64,000 bases of DNA from an uncultured Selenomonadaceae bacterium (GCA_902778455.1 CACYXR010000005.1:1-64000); one strand, 5' to 3'. Counted from the first letter of the stretch, positions 44,882 to 54,440 are shown. Made by a program: numbers and translations. The notes: generated by a model from the letters alone, not told the origin.

Positions 44882-45769
44882 ATGATGGGGTCTACGCTCA
44901 GGGCCGAGAGAGAAAAAAGGGGTCTGACGATCAAGGATGTTGAGCGCGAGACGAGTATCCGCGCGAAATATTTGGAAGCATTGGAGCAGGGAAGATATGA
45001 CGCGTTGCCGGGTGAGGTCTATGTTAAGGGCTTTATTCGGAATTATGCAGATTTTCTGCATTTGAATGCGGGAAAATTGGTACAGGAATATCGAGAGGAA
45101 ATCCATGGGGAGGATGTCGGGCCGATTGCACCGGCAACGCCGGCGACGACTTCCATCGTCAACGAGCATGCGCCGTTTTCCTCCGGCTCGGATTTCCATG
45201 AACGCGTGGAGAAATCGCATAAGAAGCAATTTGTGGCTATGTTGGTCGCAGCTGTCGTCATCGCTTTTGTAGGGAGTATCTATTATTTCTTTGGCGACGA
45301 TCCGTCTTCGATGAAGCCGCAACCTCAGCAAACGGCACAGCAGAGAATGGATCAGAAGACGCAGCCTGATCAGACGGTGCAGCAGAGCGCGGCTCAGAAG
45401 CCACAGCCGATGCAGCAAGAATCCCAGGCGCCCATACAGAATCAGGCGCAGCAAACGACGCAGCAGCCTGTTTCTGTTCCGACACTCGGGAATACGGCGA
45501 ACGCTTCGGCGGGGCAGGCTGATGTGACCGCACAATTTACGGGACGTTGCTGGGTTCAGGCACTTGCCGACGGCAAGGTGATTTATGAGGGCATGGCGGA
45601 AGCGAACCAAACGCTTCGCTGGACTGGCAAGAAAGAAGTCATTGTCACGGTGGGAAATGCCGGGGCTGTTGACGTCACATATAATGGGCAGCGCGTCGGC
45701 AAGCTCGGCAAAGAAGGCGCCGTCGTCGAAAAGAAGTTTTCCAATGGGAAAGTCGAGGACGTCAAGTAA
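44882..45769 (+). CDS. RodZ-like helix-turn-helix membrane protein
   Basis: A 295-residue bitopic inner-membrane protein. Residues 5-75 are the RodZ-type HTH (LRAEREKRGLTIKDVERETS, IRAKYLEALEQGRYDALPG, VYVKGFIRNYADFL), which in RodZ binds MreB. One membrane helix is at about 118-138. A long Gln/Pro-rich linker (150-215) spans the periplasm, and a C-terminal beta domain of DUF4115 type follows (CWVQALADGKVIYEGMA). A role in cell shape is likely by family. ATG 44882 has GGAGG ten bases upstream. The radical SAM gene begins 11 bases after the stop. Confidence 0.85.
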   Translation: MMGSTLRAEREKRGLTIKDVERETSIRAKYLEALEQGRYDALPGEVYVKGFIRNYADFLHLNAGKLVQEYREEIHGEDVGPIAPATPATTSIVNEHAPFSSGSDFHERVEKSHKKQFVAMLVAAVVIAFVGSIYYFFGDDPSSMKPQPQQTAQQRMDQKTQPDQTVQQSAAQKPQPMQQESQAPIQNQAQQTTQQPVSVPTLGNTANASAGQADVTAQFTGRCWVQALADGKVIYEGMAEANQTLRWTGKKEVIVTVGNAGAVDVTYNGQRVGKLGKEGAVVEKKFSNGKVEDVK

Positions 45770-45780
45770 AGGAATCCGGG

Positions 45781-47571
45781 ATGAGCGTTTTTTTGCCTAT
45801 GACAAAACAAGATATGGCGGAGCGGGGCTGGGGCACGCTGGATTTTATTTTCGTGTCCGGGGACGCTTATGTCGATCATCCGAGCTTCGGACCGGCCATT
45901 CTCTGCCGACTTCTTGAGAAGCACGGATACCGGGTGGGTATAATTGCGCAGCCGGACTGGCGCGGAAGAGAAGATTTCTGCCAGCTGGGTTGCCCCCGGC
46001 TGGCTTTTCTCGTTTCCAGCGGGAATATGGATTCACTGCTCAACAAATTTACGGCAGCGAAAAAGCGGCGACGGGAGGATGCCTACTCACCGGGAGGGCG
46101 GACGGATTGCCGTCCCGAGCGGGCCGTTGTCGTCTACTCTAACCGCTTGCGTGAGATTTGGCCGGACGTTCCGGTTGTGATTGGGGGCGTCGAGGCGAGC
46201 TTGCGCCGTATGGCGCATTATGATTATTGGACGGATCGGGTGCGCCGATCTGTGCTGATGGACAGCGGCGCAGATCTTCTCGTCTATGGCATGGGAGAGC
46301 GGCAGATTCTTGAAATCGCGGCGGAACTTCATCGGGGGACGAAAATCGACGCGATTCAGGATGTGCGTGGCACCTGTTATCGCGTGCCGGATTTCGATTA
46401 CGTTTATGATTATTTGAAGTTGCCGTCCTTTGATGAAGTGCGTACGGACAAGAGAGCCTTTGCCGAGGCGTTCAAGCTGGAATATCTGGAGCAGGACGCC
46501 ATCCGTGGACGCCGTCTCGTCCAGCAAAACGGAGAGGCCTGTGTGGTGCAGAATCCTCCGGCATTGCCGCTGACCGAGACGGAGATGGATGAAATCTATG
46601 ACTTGCCTTACACGCGGACGTATCATCCGCGATATAAGGCTGAGGGCGGTGTGCCCGCTTTGCGCGAGGTTGAGTTCAGCATCGTCAGCCATCGGGGGTG
46701 CTTTGGCGGTTGCCATTTTTGCGCTATTGTTTCCCATCAGGGGCGCATCATTCAAAGGCGCAGTCATGATTCAATCCTGCGTGAAGCGAAGATTTTGACG
46801 AAGCTGCCAGGGTTCAAGGGATATATCCACGACGTGGGCGGCCCGACCGCGAATTTTCGAAGGCCGTCCTGCGATGAGCAGCTTTCCCGCGGCACATGCA
46901 GGGGCAAGGAATGTCTTTCGCCGACGCCTTGCCGCAGCCTGATTGCGGATCACAGCGATTATCTGGATGTATTGGAAAAACTGCGCGCGGTGCCCGGCGT
47001 AAAGAAAGTCTTTATCCGTTCCGGTATCCGTTTCGATTATTTACTACTGGCGAAGGACGATTTTCTTGAAACGATTTGCCGACATCATATCAGCGGGCAG
47101 TTGAAGATCGCGCCCGAGCATATCAGCGATTCCGTGACGCGATTGATGGGAAAATCGGGGCGCGCCGTTTATTTGCGGTTTGCCGAGCGGTTTCGGAAAA
47201 TCAACGCGCGGCTCGGCAAGAAGCAATATTTGGTTCCTTATTTCATGTCGAGTCATCCGGGAGCGACACTGGCCGACGCGGTGGAGCTCGCGGAGTTTAT
47301 ACGCGATCTCGGCTATCGGCCAGAGCAGGTGCAGGACTTCATTCCGACGCCGGGCACACTGTCCACTGCGATGTATTATACCGGAATTCATCCGCTGACG
47401 GGGGAGAAAGTCTATACGGCTAGGACGCCGGAAGAAAAGCGTCGTCAGCGCGCGCTGATGCAGTATTGGCTGCCGCGTCATCGCACGGTCGTACGGGAGG
47501 CTCTTCGTCTTGCGCATCGGGAGGATTTGATCGGACAAGGTAAGAAATGTCTTGTGCCGTTGGAAAATTAA
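45781..47571 (+). CDS. YgiQ family radical SAM protein
   Basis: A 596-residue radical SAM enzyme of unknown reaction. The cluster-binding CxxxCxxC is in SHRGCFGGCHFCAIVSHQGR (about 306-318). An N-terminal region (1-190) with FIFVSGDAYVDHPSFGPAIL resembles the B12-binding-like domain of this family, and CRGKECLSPTPC is a conserved second cysteine set. KIAPEHISD and DFIPTPGTLSTAMYYTG are family marks. The length fits YgiQ. The next gene, nrdR, begins 41 bases after its stop. Confidence 0.9.
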   Translation: MSVFLPMTKQDMAERGWGTLDFIFVSGDAYVDHPSFGPAILCRLLEKHGYRVGIIAQPDWRGREDFCQLGCPRLAFLVSSGNMDSLLNKFTAAKKRRREDAYSPGGRTDCRPERAVVVYSNRLREIWPDVPVVIGGVEASLRRMAHYDYWTDRVRRSVLMDSGADLLVYGMGERQILEIAAELHRGTKIDAIQDVRGTCYRVPDFDYVYDYLKLPSFDEVRTDKRAFAEAFKLEYLEQDAIRGRRLVQQNGEACVVQNPPALPLTETEMDEIYDLPYTRTYHPRYKAEGGVPALREVEFSIVSHRGCFGGCHFCAIVSHQGRIIQRRSHDSILREAKILTKLPGFKGYIHDVGGPTANFRRPSCDEQLSRGTCRGKECLSPTPCRSLIADHSDYLDVLEKLRAVPGVKKVFIRSGIRFDYLLLAKDDFLETICRHHISGQLKIAPEHISDSVTRLMGKSGRAVYLRFAERFRKINARLGKKQYLVPYFMSSHPGATLADAVELAEFIRDLGYRPEQVQDFIPTPGTLSTAMYYTGIHPLTGEKVYTARTPEEKRRQRALMQYWLPRHRTVVREALRLAHREDLIGQGKKCLVPLEN

Positions 47572-47612
47572 ATTCGGAAAGACAATATAAAACGGACGGA
47601 AGGTGCAGGAAA

Positions 47613-48080
47613 ATGAGATGCCCTTATTGCAAACAACTGGACAGCCGTGTCATTGACTCGCGGGGGGCGGACGACGGGAACTCGATCCGCAGGCGGCGCG
47701 AGTGCACAGCTTGCGGTCGTCGTTTTACGACCTATGAGGTCGTGGAAAAAATGCCGTTGATCGTAATCAAGAACGACGGACGACGCGTTGTTTTCGACCA
47801 TGATAAGCTGCTGAACGGCTTGATCCGTTCCTGTGATAAGCGGAATATTCCCACGGAGAAAATCGTGGCGCTGGCGGACGAGATTGAGCGTGAGCTCCGG
47901 AACACGATGGACCGCGAGGTCACGACGAAGGCCATCGGTGAGATGGTGATGGAAAAACTGAGGAATTTCGACGAGGTCGCCTATATCCGCTTCGCGTCCG
48001 TCTATCGGAAATTCGCGGATATCAGCATGTTCAAGGAAGAGTTGGAGGAACTGCTCAGAGCGAGAACAGAGAAGAATTAG
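47613..48080 (+). CDS. nrdR: Transcriptional repressor NrdR
   Basis: NrdR senses ATP/dATP and represses ribonucleotide reductase genes. The 155-residue protein has the N-terminal zinc ribbon MRCPYCKQLDSRVIDSR with CTACGRRFTTYE, then an ATP-cone domain (LIVIKNDGRRVVFDHDKLL onward). ATG 47613 has GGAAGGTGCAGGA upstream. No NrdR box or ribonucleotide reductase gene is present in the window. Confidence 0.96.
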   Translation: MRCPYCKQLDSRVIDSRGADDGNSIRRRRECTACGRRFTTYEVVEKMPLIVIKNDGRRVVFDHDKLLNGLIRSCDKRNIPTEKIVALADEIERELRNTMDREVTTKAIGEMVMEKLRNFDEVAYIRFASVYRKFADISMFKEELEELLRARTEKN

Positions 48081-48095
48081 CGCGGGGGGAACGGT

Positions 48096-49823
48096 TTGAA
48101 CTGGAAGCTGAAGGAGAAACTGGCGGCTCGTCTCGCGCGGGAACAGGGGCATATTATCTATCCCGCGGGAGGCCGGACACGGTTCGCTCTAGCGTATCCA
48201 AACTCGTATTTTGTCGGGATGTCGAATCTCGGCCTTCATATCATTTACGATATTTTGAATCGCAGGCCGGATACAGCGTGCGAGCGTTTTTTTTTGCCCG
48301 ACGGACGCGAGCTTGACGAATACCGGCGCACGCAGACACCGCTCCTGAGCATGGAAACACAGACGCCGCTTTCGGATTTCGCCGTCATCGGCTTTGCCGT
48401 TTCCTTCGAGATGGATTATTTCCATCTGTTGGACATGTTGGAAGTGGGGCGCGTCCCAGTGCTTGCATCGGAGCGTGATGAACGGGATTCGCTGGTCATT
48501 GCGGGCGGTCCCTGCGCGACGTTCAACCCGGAGCCGCTTTCGCTGTTCGTTGACGCTTTTATCATTGGCGAAGGCGAGGAAACTATCGGGCGGTTCATGG
48601 ATGTTTACCATGACGCGAAGGCAGACGGCGCGGACAGGGCGGAAACGCTGCGCCGTCTTTCCCATATCCCCGGTATTTATGTGCCGTCGCTCTATGGACA
48701 TGATTATAACGAATCGGGTGAGTTGGAAGTGATTTATCCCATCGGAGACGCGCCATCCCGTGTCGAGCGCCAATGGGTGAAAAATCTCGACGATTTCCCG
48801 GCCCATACAGTGGTCGTGACTGACGAGACGGAATTCAATCTGTACCTGATCGAGACGGCGCGGGGATGCGGGCGTCACTGCCGCTTTTGCATGGCGGGCT
48901 ATTGCTTTCGAAGACCGCGAAATCGTTCCCTTGGCGTCCTGAAAGACGCTGTAAAAGCTGCGAAGGTTTACGGAAAACGGATCGGTTTGATGGGCGCGGC
49001 GATTTCCGATTATCCCGAGATCGACGCACTTGCCGGATATATTCTTTCGAAGAGGTTGACGATGTCGGTGGCGTCGTTTCGCGCGGATTCCGTAACGGAG
49101 ACGATGATCCGCTCGCTTGCCGAAAGCGGCATGAAGACTATAACGCTGGCGCCGGAGGCAGGCAGCGCAAGAATGCGTGCCGTTATAAACAAGGGAATCG
49201 AGGAAGTGCATCTGTTTCGCGCAATGGACCTCGGCATGGCGGCGGGGATTCGCCATTACCGTCTTTATATCATGATCGGATTGCCTTACGAGACGGAAGA
49301 AGATGTGGATGCCATCGGGGAATTGGCGGGGCGGCTCAAGGAATATCTGGAGCGCAATGAAAGCAAGGGGACGCTGACGCTCAGCGTCAATCCGTTTATT
49401 CCGAAGCCGTTCACTCCGTTTCAATGGGCGCCCATGGCGAATAAGAAATATATTGAAGCGGCTATGAAGCGGCTGAAAAAGGCTTTATCGGGGAGAAAGG
49501 GAATCGAGATGATCGCCGAGCCGACAAAATCCGCGTATATCCAAGGCGTTTTGGCGCGAGGCGATCGGCGGGTTTCCCGTGCGCTGTATCGGGCATACCT
49601 ATCGGGCGGCGCGAAATCGTTTTCCCGCGCAATGAAAGCGGAAGCACTGAAGGAAGAGGATTATCTTTATCGGGAATACGGCGAGCGGGAAATCTTGCCG
49701 TGGGACGTTCTCGATATGGGCATGAAAAAAGAGTATCTGTATGAGGAATGGCGGCGCGCCGGACGTATGGAGACGACGGTTCCCTGCTTCGACGGGTGCC
49801 GCCGCTGCGGCGTCTGTATTTGA
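48096..49823 (+). CDS. TIGR03960-type B12-binding radical SAM protein
   Basis: A 575-residue protein with an N-terminal B12-binding-like domain (about 30-190, YPNSYFVGMSNLGLHIIYDIL) and a radical SAM barrel starting at ETARGCGRHCRFCMAGYCF (CxxxCxxC, about 253-262). The C terminus ends in a cysteine group CFDGCRRCGVCI. In many Firmicutes the relative lies before a TIGR03936 protein and the ribonuclease G gene; neither is present here. The reaction is unknown. The start is TTG with GGGGGGA upstream. pgeF follows 11 bases later. Confidence 0.87.
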   Translation: MNWKLKEKLAARLAREQGHIIYPAGGRTRFALAYPNSYFVGMSNLGLHIIYDILNRRPDTACERFFLPDGRELDEYRRTQTPLLSMETQTPLSDFAVIGFAVSFEMDYFHLLDMLEVGRVPVLASERDERDSLVIAGGPCATFNPEPLSLFVDAFIIGEGEETIGRFMDVYHDAKADGADRAETLRRLSHIPGIYVPSLYGHDYNESGELEVIYPIGDAPSRVERQWVKNLDDFPAHTVVVTDETEFNLYLIETARGCGRHCRFCMAGYCFRRPRNRSLGVLKDAVKAAKVYGKRIGLMGAAISDYPEIDALAGYILSKRLTMSVASFRADSVTETMIRSLAESGMKTITLAPEAGSARMRAVINKGIEEVHLFRAMDLGMAAGIRHYRLYIMIGLPYETEEDVDAIGELAGRLKEYLERNESKGTLTLSVNPFIPKPFTPFQWAPMANKKYIEAAMKRLKKALSGRKGIEMIAEPTKSAYIQGVLARGDRRVSRALYRAYLSGGAKSFSRAMKAEALKEEDYLYREYGEREILPWDVLDMGMKKEYLYEEWRRAGRMETTVPCFDGCRRCGVCI

Positions 49824-49834
49824 TGAGGTGACGA

Positions 49835-50653
49835 ATGGCTTTTGTATTGCATAAGGATGAGAATGGGGCGGAAAAATACGGGACATTCTCGATTTTTCCG
49901 AAGGGGATACTTGTTCACGCCGTATCCACGCGCTTCGGAGGCGTGAGCAAACCGCCCTATGATTCTATGAATCTTGGGATGCATGTCGGCGACGATGCGG
50001 CGGACGTCGCGGAAAACCGCCGCCGGCTTCTCGGGTGGTTGGGGCTGGACTTTGAGCGTTTGACGACGCCGGAGCAGGTGCACGGCGACAAAATTGTGCG
50101 TGTCGGTGAAGCCGAGGCGGGACGTGGGCGGCTTTCTTACGCTGACTCTATTCCGGCGACGGATGCGCTGATGACCGATGTGCCGGGAGTTCCGTTGATG
50201 CTCTGCTTCGCGGATTGTACGCCTATCCTGCTTTTCGATCCAGTGCATCGTGCGGCGGCAATTGCACACGGCGGTTGGAAGGGCACGGTGCGTTCGGTTG
50301 CCGCGAAGACGGTACATGCGATGACAGAGGCTTTCGGGACGCGCCCGGAAGAATGCCTTGCGGGAATCGGCCCTTCTATCGGGTCATGTTGTTATGAAGT
50401 CGGGGGCGATGTCGCGGGTAAATTCCGCGAGGCATTTCCGCAATTTGCGGATGAGATTGTCTCGGAGCAAAACGGGAGAATCCATTTGGATTTATGGAAA
50501 GCCAACCGTCTGCAGTTGGAAGAATCAGGGCTTATGCCCCATCATATTGACGAGGCTGGAGTCTGTACCGCATGTCATGCCCGGACGTTTTTCTCGTATC
50601 GGGCGGAAGGCCCGAAGACGGGGCGTATCGCGGCGGTCATGGCAATCAAATAA
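49835..50653 (+). CDS. pgeF: Multicopper-oxidase-like purine nucleoside phosphorylase (PgeF/YlmD)
   Basis: A 272-residue protein of the laccase-domain DUF152 family, whose members act as purine nucleoside phosphorylases or peptidoglycan-editing factors. Zinc/copper ligands are in HAVSTRFGGVS (first His), CFADCTPILLFD (Cys) and AIAHGGWKGTVRSV (His). GPSIGSCCYEVG follows. GAGGTGACG is the ribosome binding region. The adjacent yggS homologue is its usual genomic neighbour in Firmicutes. Confidence 0.92.
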   Translation: MAFVLHKDENGAEKYGTFSIFPKGILVHAVSTRFGGVSKPPYDSMNLGMHVGDDAADVAENRRRLLGWLGLDFERLTTPEQVHGDKIVRVGEAEAGRGRLSYADSIPATDALMTDVPGVPLMLCFADCTPILLFDPVHRAAAIAHGGWKGTVRSVAAKTVHAMTEAFGTRPEECLAGIGPSIGSCCYEVGGDVAGKFREAFPQFADEIVSEQNGRIHLDLWKANRLQLEESGLMPHHIDEAGVCTACHARTFFSYRAEGPKTGRIAAVMAIK

Positions 50654-50682
50654 GGAAAGCCGATATAGAAAGGATAGAGAAA

Positions 50683-51381
50683 ATGAGCGAGATAGCGGAA
50701 CATTTTCATGCGGTGGAACAGGAAATCGAAGCGGCAAAGGCCCGAAGGATCGCAGGGAAAGACGAGCCTGTCGGCTTGATTGCGGTGACGAAGAATCACG
50801 GCGTCGAGGCGATGCGCGAGGCAATCGATGCGGGCGCGGCCATCATCGGCGAGAATCGTGTGCAGGAAGCGGCGCAAAAAAAAGAGACGCTCTCGCGGGA
50901 CGTCTCATGGCATCTGATCGGGCATTTGCAGACGAATAAGGCGAAGCAGGCGGTTCGCCTCTTCGACCTGATCCACTCTGTGGACAGCGAGCATCTGTTG
51001 ACGGCGGTCAACGAAGCCGCGCAGAAAATCCATAAGGTGCAGAACATCCTGATCCAGGTCAATCTGGCGAAGGAAGACAGCAAGTTCGGCATTTACAAGG
51101 AAGATTTGCCGATTCTGCTGCAAAAGGCGGATATGATGAAAAACGTGCATTTGTTGGGGCTGATGTGCATCGCGCCGAATTATGAGGACGTGGAGGAATG
51201 CCGTCCGCTGTTCCGTGAAATGAGGGAGATTTATGACCGACTGAAAGAATTTCCGCTGTTCTCATCCGAAATGAGATATCTTTCGATGGGCATGACCCAC
51301 GATTATCAAATCGCCGTCGAGGAAGGGGCGAACCTCGTTCGCGTCGGTACGGCGATTTTCGGCGCGAGGCAGTACAAGTAA
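50683..51381 (+). CDS. YggS family PLP homeostasis protein
   Basis: A 232-residue single-domain PLP-binding protein with a TIM barrel like the alanine racemase N-terminal domain. The PLP lysine is in GLIAVTKNHGVEAM (Lys about 36), and WHLIGHLQTNKAK, MGMTHDYQIAVEEGANLVRVGTAIFG (read in part) are family marks. Members keep free PLP and amino-acid balance. AAAGGATAGAG precedes the ATG. Confidence 0.95.
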   Translation: MSEIAEHFHAVEQEIEAAKARRIAGKDEPVGLIAVTKNHGVEAMREAIDAGAAIIGENRVQEAAQKKETLSRDVSWHLIGHLQTNKAKQAVRLFDLIHSVDSEHLLTAVNEAAQKIHKVQNILIQVNLAKEDSKFGIYKEDLPILLQKADMMKNVHLLGLMCIAPNYEDVEECRPLFREMREIYDRLKEFPLFSSEMRYLSMGMTHDYQIAVEEGANLVRVGTAIFGARQYK

Positions 51382-51399
51382 AAGGCGGCGGTATTGCGA

Positions 51400-52641
51400 A
51401 TGCGAAAGAAAGGATTGGCGACGGCGGTTCTTGCGGCGAGCGCGGCGGGGGCGGCGGGTTTCGGCTGGCTGGCGTCGGTGACAGGCGGTTTCCTGCCGGG
51501 GCTTTTTGCGCACGGCTGCCTTGCAGCGACCATCGGCGGATTGGCGGACTGGTTCGCAGTGACGGCGATATTCCGGAAACCGCTGGGAATCTCATATCGG
51601 ACCGAAATCTTGCGAAGGAATAGGCCACGGATCATGCGCGCGTTGGCGGAGTTTTCCGGAAGCGACCTTTTGAGTCGGGAACATGTGATGGAAAGCCTTT
51701 CAAAGCAGGATTTTTCGGATATGTTGGCGCGGTATTTGACGGAGCGGGGCGGACGTGAGCGTATTTGCGCGTTGGCGGATGCGATATTCACGCATGGAAT
51801 GGAAACACTGGATATGCGCGGCGTCGCGGAGGTGCTGGAGCCTTCGGTGCGTCGCGTCTTTTCGGATATGCGGCTGGACAAAATGGCAGGCGATGCGCTG
51901 GATTCGGCATTGTCGCGCGAAACAAGGAATCATGTGCTGTGTGCGTTGACCCCGATTGCGCGAAAGGTTTGGCGCAGCGGGGATTTACAGGATATGCTGC
52001 TTGCCTCCATCGGGAATATCCGGAAAGCCTATGTGGGCGACCAGACGATGCGCGCGTCGCTTTTCGATATGGAGGAGCTTTCGGACGAACGGCTTCTCAG
52101 TCGCTTGAACGATTATGTGGAGACTTGGACGGCAGAATTGGAAGCGGGCGAAGGAGAACTTTTCGTTCGGGTTTCCGGTTGGCTGGACAATTTCTTGTGG
52201 GACGGCGAACAGCGGGAGCGGATCATGTCTTCTGTGCGTCATTGGCAAGCCGGGCAGGTAGAGGGTGCGGACATTGCGGGCAGGTTGACACGGGGCTTGG
52301 AGCTTTTGCGGGATAATTGTCTGCTCGATTGGCGTCAAAAATTGCGCGGATATCTTGAGCATCGTATCGAGGTGTTTTTGTCGGATGCGGAGGCAAGGGC
52401 GAGCTTCAACGCATGGGTGCTTCGGTGGTTTGACGGCTTGCTTGCCGCGCATCATGCGGAGTTGCCGCAGATGATGGAGCGGCAGCTTGCGAGGATGACA
52501 GACGATGAATTGGTGGAATTGGTGGAGACACGCGTCGAGGACGACCTGCAGATGATCCGTATCAACGGAGCTGTGGTCGGTTCCGTGGTGGGGATGCTTC
52601 TGTACATTTTGACGATGGCGGCGGAAAGGATGTGGGCCTGA
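51400..52641 (+). CDS. DUF445 membrane protein, copy 1
   Basis: A 413-residue protein of the DUF445 (YjiN-like) family of unknown function. An N-terminal hydrophobic pair (about 8-60) contains GGLADWFAVTAIFRKPLGI, the family hallmark. A long helical middle region follows, and a C-terminal membrane segment (VVGSVVGMLLYILTM) ends the protein, so both ends are membrane-bound. ATG 51400 and TTG 51394 are both possible starts. The next gene is a paralogue overlapping its stop. Confidence 0.82.
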   Translation: MRKKGLATAVLAASAAGAAGFGWLASVTGGFLPGLFAHGCLAATIGGLADWFAVTAIFRKPLGISYRTEILRRNRPRIMRALAEFSGSDLLSREHVMESLSKQDFSDMLARYLTERGGRERICALADAIFTHGMETLDMRGVAEVLEPSVRRVFSDMRLDKMAGDALDSALSRETRNHVLCALTPIARKVWRSGDLQDMLLASIGNIRKAYVGDQTMRASLFDMEELSDERLLSRLNDYVETWTAELEAGEGELFVRVSGWLDNFLWDGEQRERIMSSVRHWQAGQVEGADIAGRLTRGLELLRDNCLLDWRQKLRGYLEHRIEVFLSDAEARASFNAWVLRWFDGLLAAHHAELPQMMERQLARMTDDELVELVETRVEDDLQMIRINGAVVGSVVGMLLYILTMAAERMWA

Positions 52642-53939
52642 TGCCGTGGTCGAATTGGAACAAAGCGGACAAGACGCTGTTTTTCGCAGCGGTGGTTTTT
52701 GCGTTTACGCTGTGCCTGTATCTGTCTTTTCCGAGGAGCGTTTTCGCGCGTGGCGCGCTTTTTTGCGCGGAGGCGGCGCTGGTCGGCGGCGTGGCGGACT
52801 GGTTCGCGGTGACTGCGCTGTTTGAGAAGCCTTTGGGTTTTCCGTGGCATACGGCGCTCTTGCCGAGGCGGCGGGAGGAATTCATGGAGGCGGCGGCAAA
52901 GCTTGTGCGGCGCGAATTCTTTTCAAGGCGGGAACTGTTCGGAATGGCGGAGCGATATGACTGGAAGGGGCTGCTTCTTCGTTGGCTGGAAGGCGACGCG
53001 GTGCGGAGCGGGCTCTGCGCAGCGGTTCGAGGTATGATCGGCGACGCGGCGAAAGACGTCGACGCGTCTGAGCGGTCTCGGGAGCTGGCTGCGCGGATAC
53101 GTCACGCGGTTCTTTCCGTTCCGTTGGAAAGCGTGTTGGAAGGTTTTACATCATGGCTTCGCGACGGCGGCAACGACAAGCGGCTTTTCGGGGCGGCAAT
53201 TTCGTATTTCCGAGATCTGGTGGAATGTCCTGAAACGAAGGAACGGCTGGCAGAGCTTTTTGAGCGGATACGGAAGGAAAAGCTTGAAGGTGCGGGATTG
53301 TTGATGAACTTGCTGGCGGGCTTTGCGTCGGCAATGAACGTGATCAATTTTGACGATCTTGCGGAATGCGCTCAGCAGGAAGCGCTTCGCGTCTTGGACG
53401 AGGCGGAGCACGAGGACTCGGAAACGGGACGGCGTTTGCGTTCAACCTTTTATGATCGTTTTGCGGCGCTCGGACAGGATGCGGCGGCACAGGAAGCTTT
53501 TTCGGCGTTTCGGGGCGAACTGTTGCGGGCTATTCCCTTGGACGACGTGATTGAAACGGGAATCACAGGGCTTGTTGGCACGCTGCGCAGCGACCTTCCG
53601 GCGACGACGGAGCCGGAACTTCGTGCGATGACAGACGGGCTGGTGGAAAGCGAAGTTTCCCGTTGGCTGTCGTTTTTCCGAACGGACGAAAGCGTCGGGG
53701 CAATCCTGGGCGAGTTGATTGAGGACGTGGTGCGCCGCAGCGCGTTGCAGGCGCAAATCATGAGCGCGGAGATCGTACGGGAAGTGCTCGGCAATATGAC
53801 CGATGAAAAGCTGAATGCCATCGTGTACGAAAAGGTCGAGCCGGATCTGCTTTGGATACGGATGAACGGTTCTATCGTCGGCGCGGCTGTGGGACTGTTT
53901 TTGTTCCTGCTGACAACGATGGCAAAAAGTTTAGCCTGA
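52641..53939 (+). CDS. DUF445 membrane protein, copy 2
   Basis: A 432-residue paralogue of the preceding gene, with the same order: hydrophobic N terminus, GGVADWFAVTALFEKPLGF, a long helical body, a region VEPDLLWIRMNGSIVGAAVG matching VEDDLQMIRINGAVVGSVVG in copy 1, and a last membrane helix. ATG 52641 overlaps the copy 1 stop (TGATG); an in-frame GTG at 52632 is less likely. The two may form a heteromer. A strong terminator follows. Confidence 0.82.
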   Translation: MPWSNWNKADKTLFFAAVVFAFTLCLYLSFPRSVFARGALFCAEAALVGGVADWFAVTALFEKPLGFPWHTALLPRRREEFMEAAAKLVRREFFSRRELFGMAERYDWKGLLLRWLEGDAVRSGLCAAVRGMIGDAAKDVDASERSRELAARIRHAVLSVPLESVLEGFTSWLRDGGNDKRLFGAAISYFRDLVECPETKERLAELFERIRKEKLEGAGLLMNLLAGFASAMNVINFDDLAECAQQEALRVLDEAEHEDSETGRRLRSTFYDRFAALGQDAAAQEAFSAFRGELLRAIPLDDVIETGITGLVGTLRSDLPATTEPELRAMTDGLVESEVSRWLSFFRTDESVGAILGELIEDVVRRSALQAQIMSAEIVREVLGNMTDEKLNAIVYEKVEPDLLWIRMNGSIVGAAVGLFLFLLTTMAKSLA

Positions 53940-53946
53940 TTACAAG

Positions 53947-53999
53947 AAAGCTGTTATATGAGGCCTTAAAAGGCTTTCATGTACAGCTTTTATTTTTTT
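53947..53999 (+). terminator. Terminator after the DUF445 pair
   Basis: A long imperfect stem: AAAGCTG (53947-53953) with CAGCTTT (53984-53990) outside and GCCTT with AAGGC inside, then TATTTTTTT. Confidence 0.82.
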
Positions 54000-54049
54000 G
54001 TGAAGAAATCGTGCAAAGATTAATTTGTTCGCAAAAATAGAGTTTAAGA

Positions 54050-54078
54050 TTGACAAAATTCACTTTTAGGAATAAACT
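54050..54078 (+). promoter_or_regulatory. Promoter of the B12-riboswitch/mut operon
   Basis: TTGACA (54050-54055), 17 bases, TAAACT (54073-54078). The start of transcription would be about 18 bases before the aptamer. Confidence 0.7.
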
Positions 54079-54102
54079 AAAAACGACAACGGAATAGCGT
54101 GG

Positions 54103-54277
54103 GGACAGGTGTGAAAACCTAACAGGGAATCCGGTCAAGGAACTGACTTGCTATAGTTTCGCTAATCCGGAGCGGTCCCGCCGCTGTATGGGGAGCAATC
54201 ATCAAAATGCTACTGGAGCGCGAGCTTTGGGAAGGCGATGAAACGCGATGAACCTAAGCCAGAAGACCTGCCTGTCC
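54103..54277 (+). ncRNA. Cobalamin riboswitch aptamer
   Basis: A perfect 7-bp P1 closes the domain (GGACAGG 54103-54109 with CCTGTCC 54271-54277). Inside are AGGGAATCCGGT, the GCGGTCCCGCCGCTGTA segment, GCTACTG...GGGAAGGCGATG, and the B12 box GCCAGAAGACCTGCC (54258-54272, one base off the usual GCCAGGAGACCTGCC). These are the standard cobalamin riboswitch landmarks in order. It precedes mutA, whose product works with adenosylcobalamin. Confidence 0.93.
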
Positions 54278-54290
54278 TGCGATCGCCGTT

Positions 54291-54313
54291 AGCGTCCGAG
54301 AGCTTCGGACGCT
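54291..54313 (+). promoter_or_regulatory. Hairpin after the aptamer (possible expression-platform element)
   Basis: A 9-bp stem, AGCGTCCGA with TCGGACGCT and loop GAGCT. It could be part of the switch between terminated and read-through RNA. Confidence 0.5.
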
Positions 54314-54376
54314 TGCACCTGCGAAAGACGGGGAGGGGATCTGGAGATTCAAGGGCGAACGTTTTGGCCTAGCGTT

Positions 54377-54401
54377 TCCGGTGTATTTGTGCCGGATTTT
54401 T
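54377..54401 (+). terminator. First leader terminator
   Basis: TCCGG (54377-54381) pairs with CCGGA (54392-54396), with two wobble pairs inside, then TTTTT. It is weak but in the right place for a riboswitch-controlled terminator. Confidence 0.55.
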
Positions 54402-54440
54402 CAAGCGGCCTGAAAACGAGCCCCACTGCATCAGCCAGTT

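Noticed and set aside
54103-54277. A T-box or tRNA-like element in the mut leader
   Set aside because: The B12 box, P1 stem and internal segments match a cobalamin riboswitch in order, and no tRNA fold or specifier loop is present.
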